64,000 nt of DNA from Bacteroidota bacterium (GTDB taxonomy: Bacteria > Bacteroidota > Bacteroidia > Chitinophagales > Chitinophagaceae), in NCBI GenBank assembly GCA_030706605.1, contig JAUZOE010000004.1:1-64000 (forward strand). Direction: 5' to 3'. The position numbers and the translations under genes were made by a program. Shown here piece after piece: positions 62,706 through 64,000 of this stretch (position 1 is its first letter; each line of letters starts with the position of its first letter). Under the pieces are notes generated by a model, which saw only the letters and a list, made by a program, of their open reading frames with translations, made no database searches and had not been told where the DNA came from.

Positions 62706-64000
62706 TTTTCAATATTAGAATTAATTTTTGAAGGGGAAATAATATAATAAATGGGAATCCCAAGTAAAGCAATAATCAATCCGGGCCAGGTAAATTCAGG
62801 TTTATAAATGATAAGTAAAATACAAAAAGATATTCCCATAAGGATATAAATTGCCGGCAGTACCGGATAGCCTAACGCTTTGTAAGGCCGCTCGGCTTCG
62901 GGGCTTTTTTTTCTTAAAATAAAAATTCCGGCAATACTGAGTACATAAAATATCACCACTACAAAAGAAATCATATCCAGCAGATCCCCATATTTACCGC
63001 TAAGACATAAAATCGAAGCTACAATACACTGCGCCCAAAGTGCCCAACCGGGAACTGAATTTTTATTGAGTGTTGCTGCTTTTCTAAAAAATAATCCATC
63101 TTTTCCCATGCTATAATAAACCCTTGCACCTGCAAGAATTAATCCATTATTACAGCCAAAAGTTGAAATCATAATCATAATTGCAATAACATAAGTTCCC
63201 ACATTTCCCATCATAGCATTAGCCGCTGAAACGGCAATTCTGTCCTGTGGAGCAAAAGCCAAATTATGCAATGGCAGCACAGCCACATACATCAGGTTGG
63301 CACACACATACACAACTGTCACAATTAGCGTTCCCAGAAAGAGACTCAACCCGATATTCCGTTTTGGATTTTCTATTTCACCAGCTATAAAAGTTACATT
63401 GTTCCAGGCATCACTACTAAAAATAGAACCCACCATACTCGCTGCAATAGCCCCTAAAACTCCAGCGCCTACAACTCCTTCCATTCCGCGGGTTGCGGAT
63501 AATTTTTTCATACTAAAAGCATCTGTCCAGTTAGCCTGCCATACTTCAGGTTTAAAGAAAATGATACCTGCAATAATCAATCCGAGAAGTGAAAGAATTT
63601 TAGTAGATGTGAAAATATTCTGAATCCATTTGGCGCCTTTTACACCTTTGGTATTTGTCCAGGTAAGAAAAGTGATTAATATAATAGAAATGATTTGCGC
63701 TGCACTTATTGTAAAAAAGGTGGGTACGCCTGTATCATTTACCCCGGTACTTATTTTTAATAGAAAATTGGTTTCACTTATTGAAGGAATTAAATAAGCT
63801 GCGAACTTTGAAAAAGCTACCCCAACTGCAGCAATAGTTCCAGTTTGTATTACTGCAAAAAAACTCCAGCCATATACGAAACCAGTTAATGGATTATATG
63901 CCTCTTTAAGATAAACGTATTGCCCGCCAGCATGTGGGAACATTCCGCTCAATTCTCCATAACTAAGCGCAGCCGTTAGTGTCATAAAGCCCGTAAGCAA
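62702..64000 (-). CDS. APC-family amino acid permease, 5' end off the window
   Basis: At least 432 residues of an amino acid/polyamine transporter; the reading frame continues past base 64000, so the true start is not visible. The first visible residues, LTAALSYGELSGMFPHAGGQYVYLKEAY, are the conserved TM2-TM3 region of the APC superfamily. About ten further hydrophobic helices follow, with FSSDAWNNVTFIAGEIENPKRN (TM6 region and following loop) and GCNNGLILAGARVYYSMGKDGLFF as family blocks. The substrate is unknown, though it resembles the LAT-like group of bacterial APC permeases. Its stop overlaps the start of rfaE1, indicating translational coupling. Confidence 0.9.
   Translation of the reverse strand: MLTGFMTLTAALSYGELSGMFPHAGGQYVYLKEAYNPLTGFVYGWSFFAVIQTGTIAAVGVAFSKFAAYLIPSISETNFLLKISTGVNDTGVPTFFTISAAQIISIILITFLTWTNTKGVKGAKWIQNIFTSTKILSLLGLIIAGIIFFKPEVWQANWTDAFSMKKLSATRGMEGVVGAGVLGAIAASMVGSIFSSDAWNNVTFIAGEIENPKRNIGLSLFLGTLIVTVVYVCANLMYVAVLPLHNLAFAPQDRIAVSAANAMMGNVGTYVIAIMIMISTFGCNNGLILAGARVYYSMGKDGLFFRKAATLNKNSVPGWALWAQCIVASILCLSGKYGDLLDMISFVVVIFYVLSIAGIFILRKKSPEAERPYKALGYPVLPAIYILMGISFCILLIIYKPEFTWPGLIIALLGIPIYYIISPSKINSNIEK

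Noticed and set aside
1-64000. Search for tRNA, rRNA, CRISPR arrays, insertion sequences and phage genes
   Set aside because: No T-loop-like GTTCGAATC contexts in the gaps, no regularly spaced repeats, and no transposase or integrase motifs were found.

Overview
The window is a chromosomal segment of a low-GC Bacteroidota bacterium, most likely in or near the family Chitinophagaceae. The evidence is the run of type IX secretion system (T9SS) hallmarks: type A and type B C-terminal sorting domains, a PorP/SprF-family protein, a PorV/PorQ-family protein and a gingipain-fold PorU-type sortase. It also has paired DUF1573 genes, a DUF5916 gene, a fused E1 alpha/beta dehydrogenase, menaquinone made through MqnA, and TAnnTTTG-type promoter boxes. 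I see no rRNA, tRNA, CRISPR array, prophage or insertion sequence. The density and gene types are those of an ordinary core chromosome with a surface-glycan cassette and several secreted surface proteins.

Layout. 1-2 kb: tail of a GH89 alpha-N-acetylglucosaminidase and a secreted T9SS cargo protein. 2.3-9.6 kb (minus strand): FemAB/GNAT-like acyltransferase, M1 metallopeptidase with a barrel-like C-terminus, polyprenyl-phosphate sugar transferase, Gfo/Idh dehydrogenase and L,D-transpeptidase. 10-17 kb (plus): recG, a large PKD/SBBP adhesin-like type B cargo and its PorP/SprF partner. 17-25 kb: a frameshifted yggS, acyl-CoA dehydrogenase, prfC, a GNAT gene, a broken LRR/T9SS gene, and purB. 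24.9-33.5 kb: mqnA followed by a glycan cassette (TylF-type methyltransferase, second methyltransferase-like protein, unknown glycosyltransferase-like protein, GT2), which converges on GT4, epimerase and YfhO genes. 33.9-41.8 kb: nucleoside-recognition transporter, DUF1573 pair, E1 dehydrogenase fusion, small membrane protein, YpdA, GT-C membrane protein. 41.9-48.1 kb: PorU-type sortase plus PorV/PorQ protein. 48.4-64 kb: tyrS, MscS channel, Nfu, collagen-like lipoprotein, glgB, aldo/keto reductase, hflKC, DUF5916 protein, ispD, rfaE1 and an APC permease running off the end.

How the genes fit together. Much of the window serves the cell envelope: cargo proteins made for T9SS, T9SS-related machinery, lipid-linked sugar transfer, heptose activation (rfaE1), peptidoglycan modification and isoprenoid supply (ispD). 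The rest is housekeeping.

The most notable sequence-level observations are four. recG has no ATG/GTG/TTG upstream of its conserved N-terminus and appears to start at ATT. yggS is split by a one-base deficit in an A8 run. The LRR/T9SS gene carries an in-frame TAA that removes its sorting domain, plus a probable T9 slip in its signal peptide. At least eight genes start with TTG. I found no clear candidate for an entirely new multi-gene system; the least characterised part is the 26.4-28.1 kb pair in the glycan cassette.
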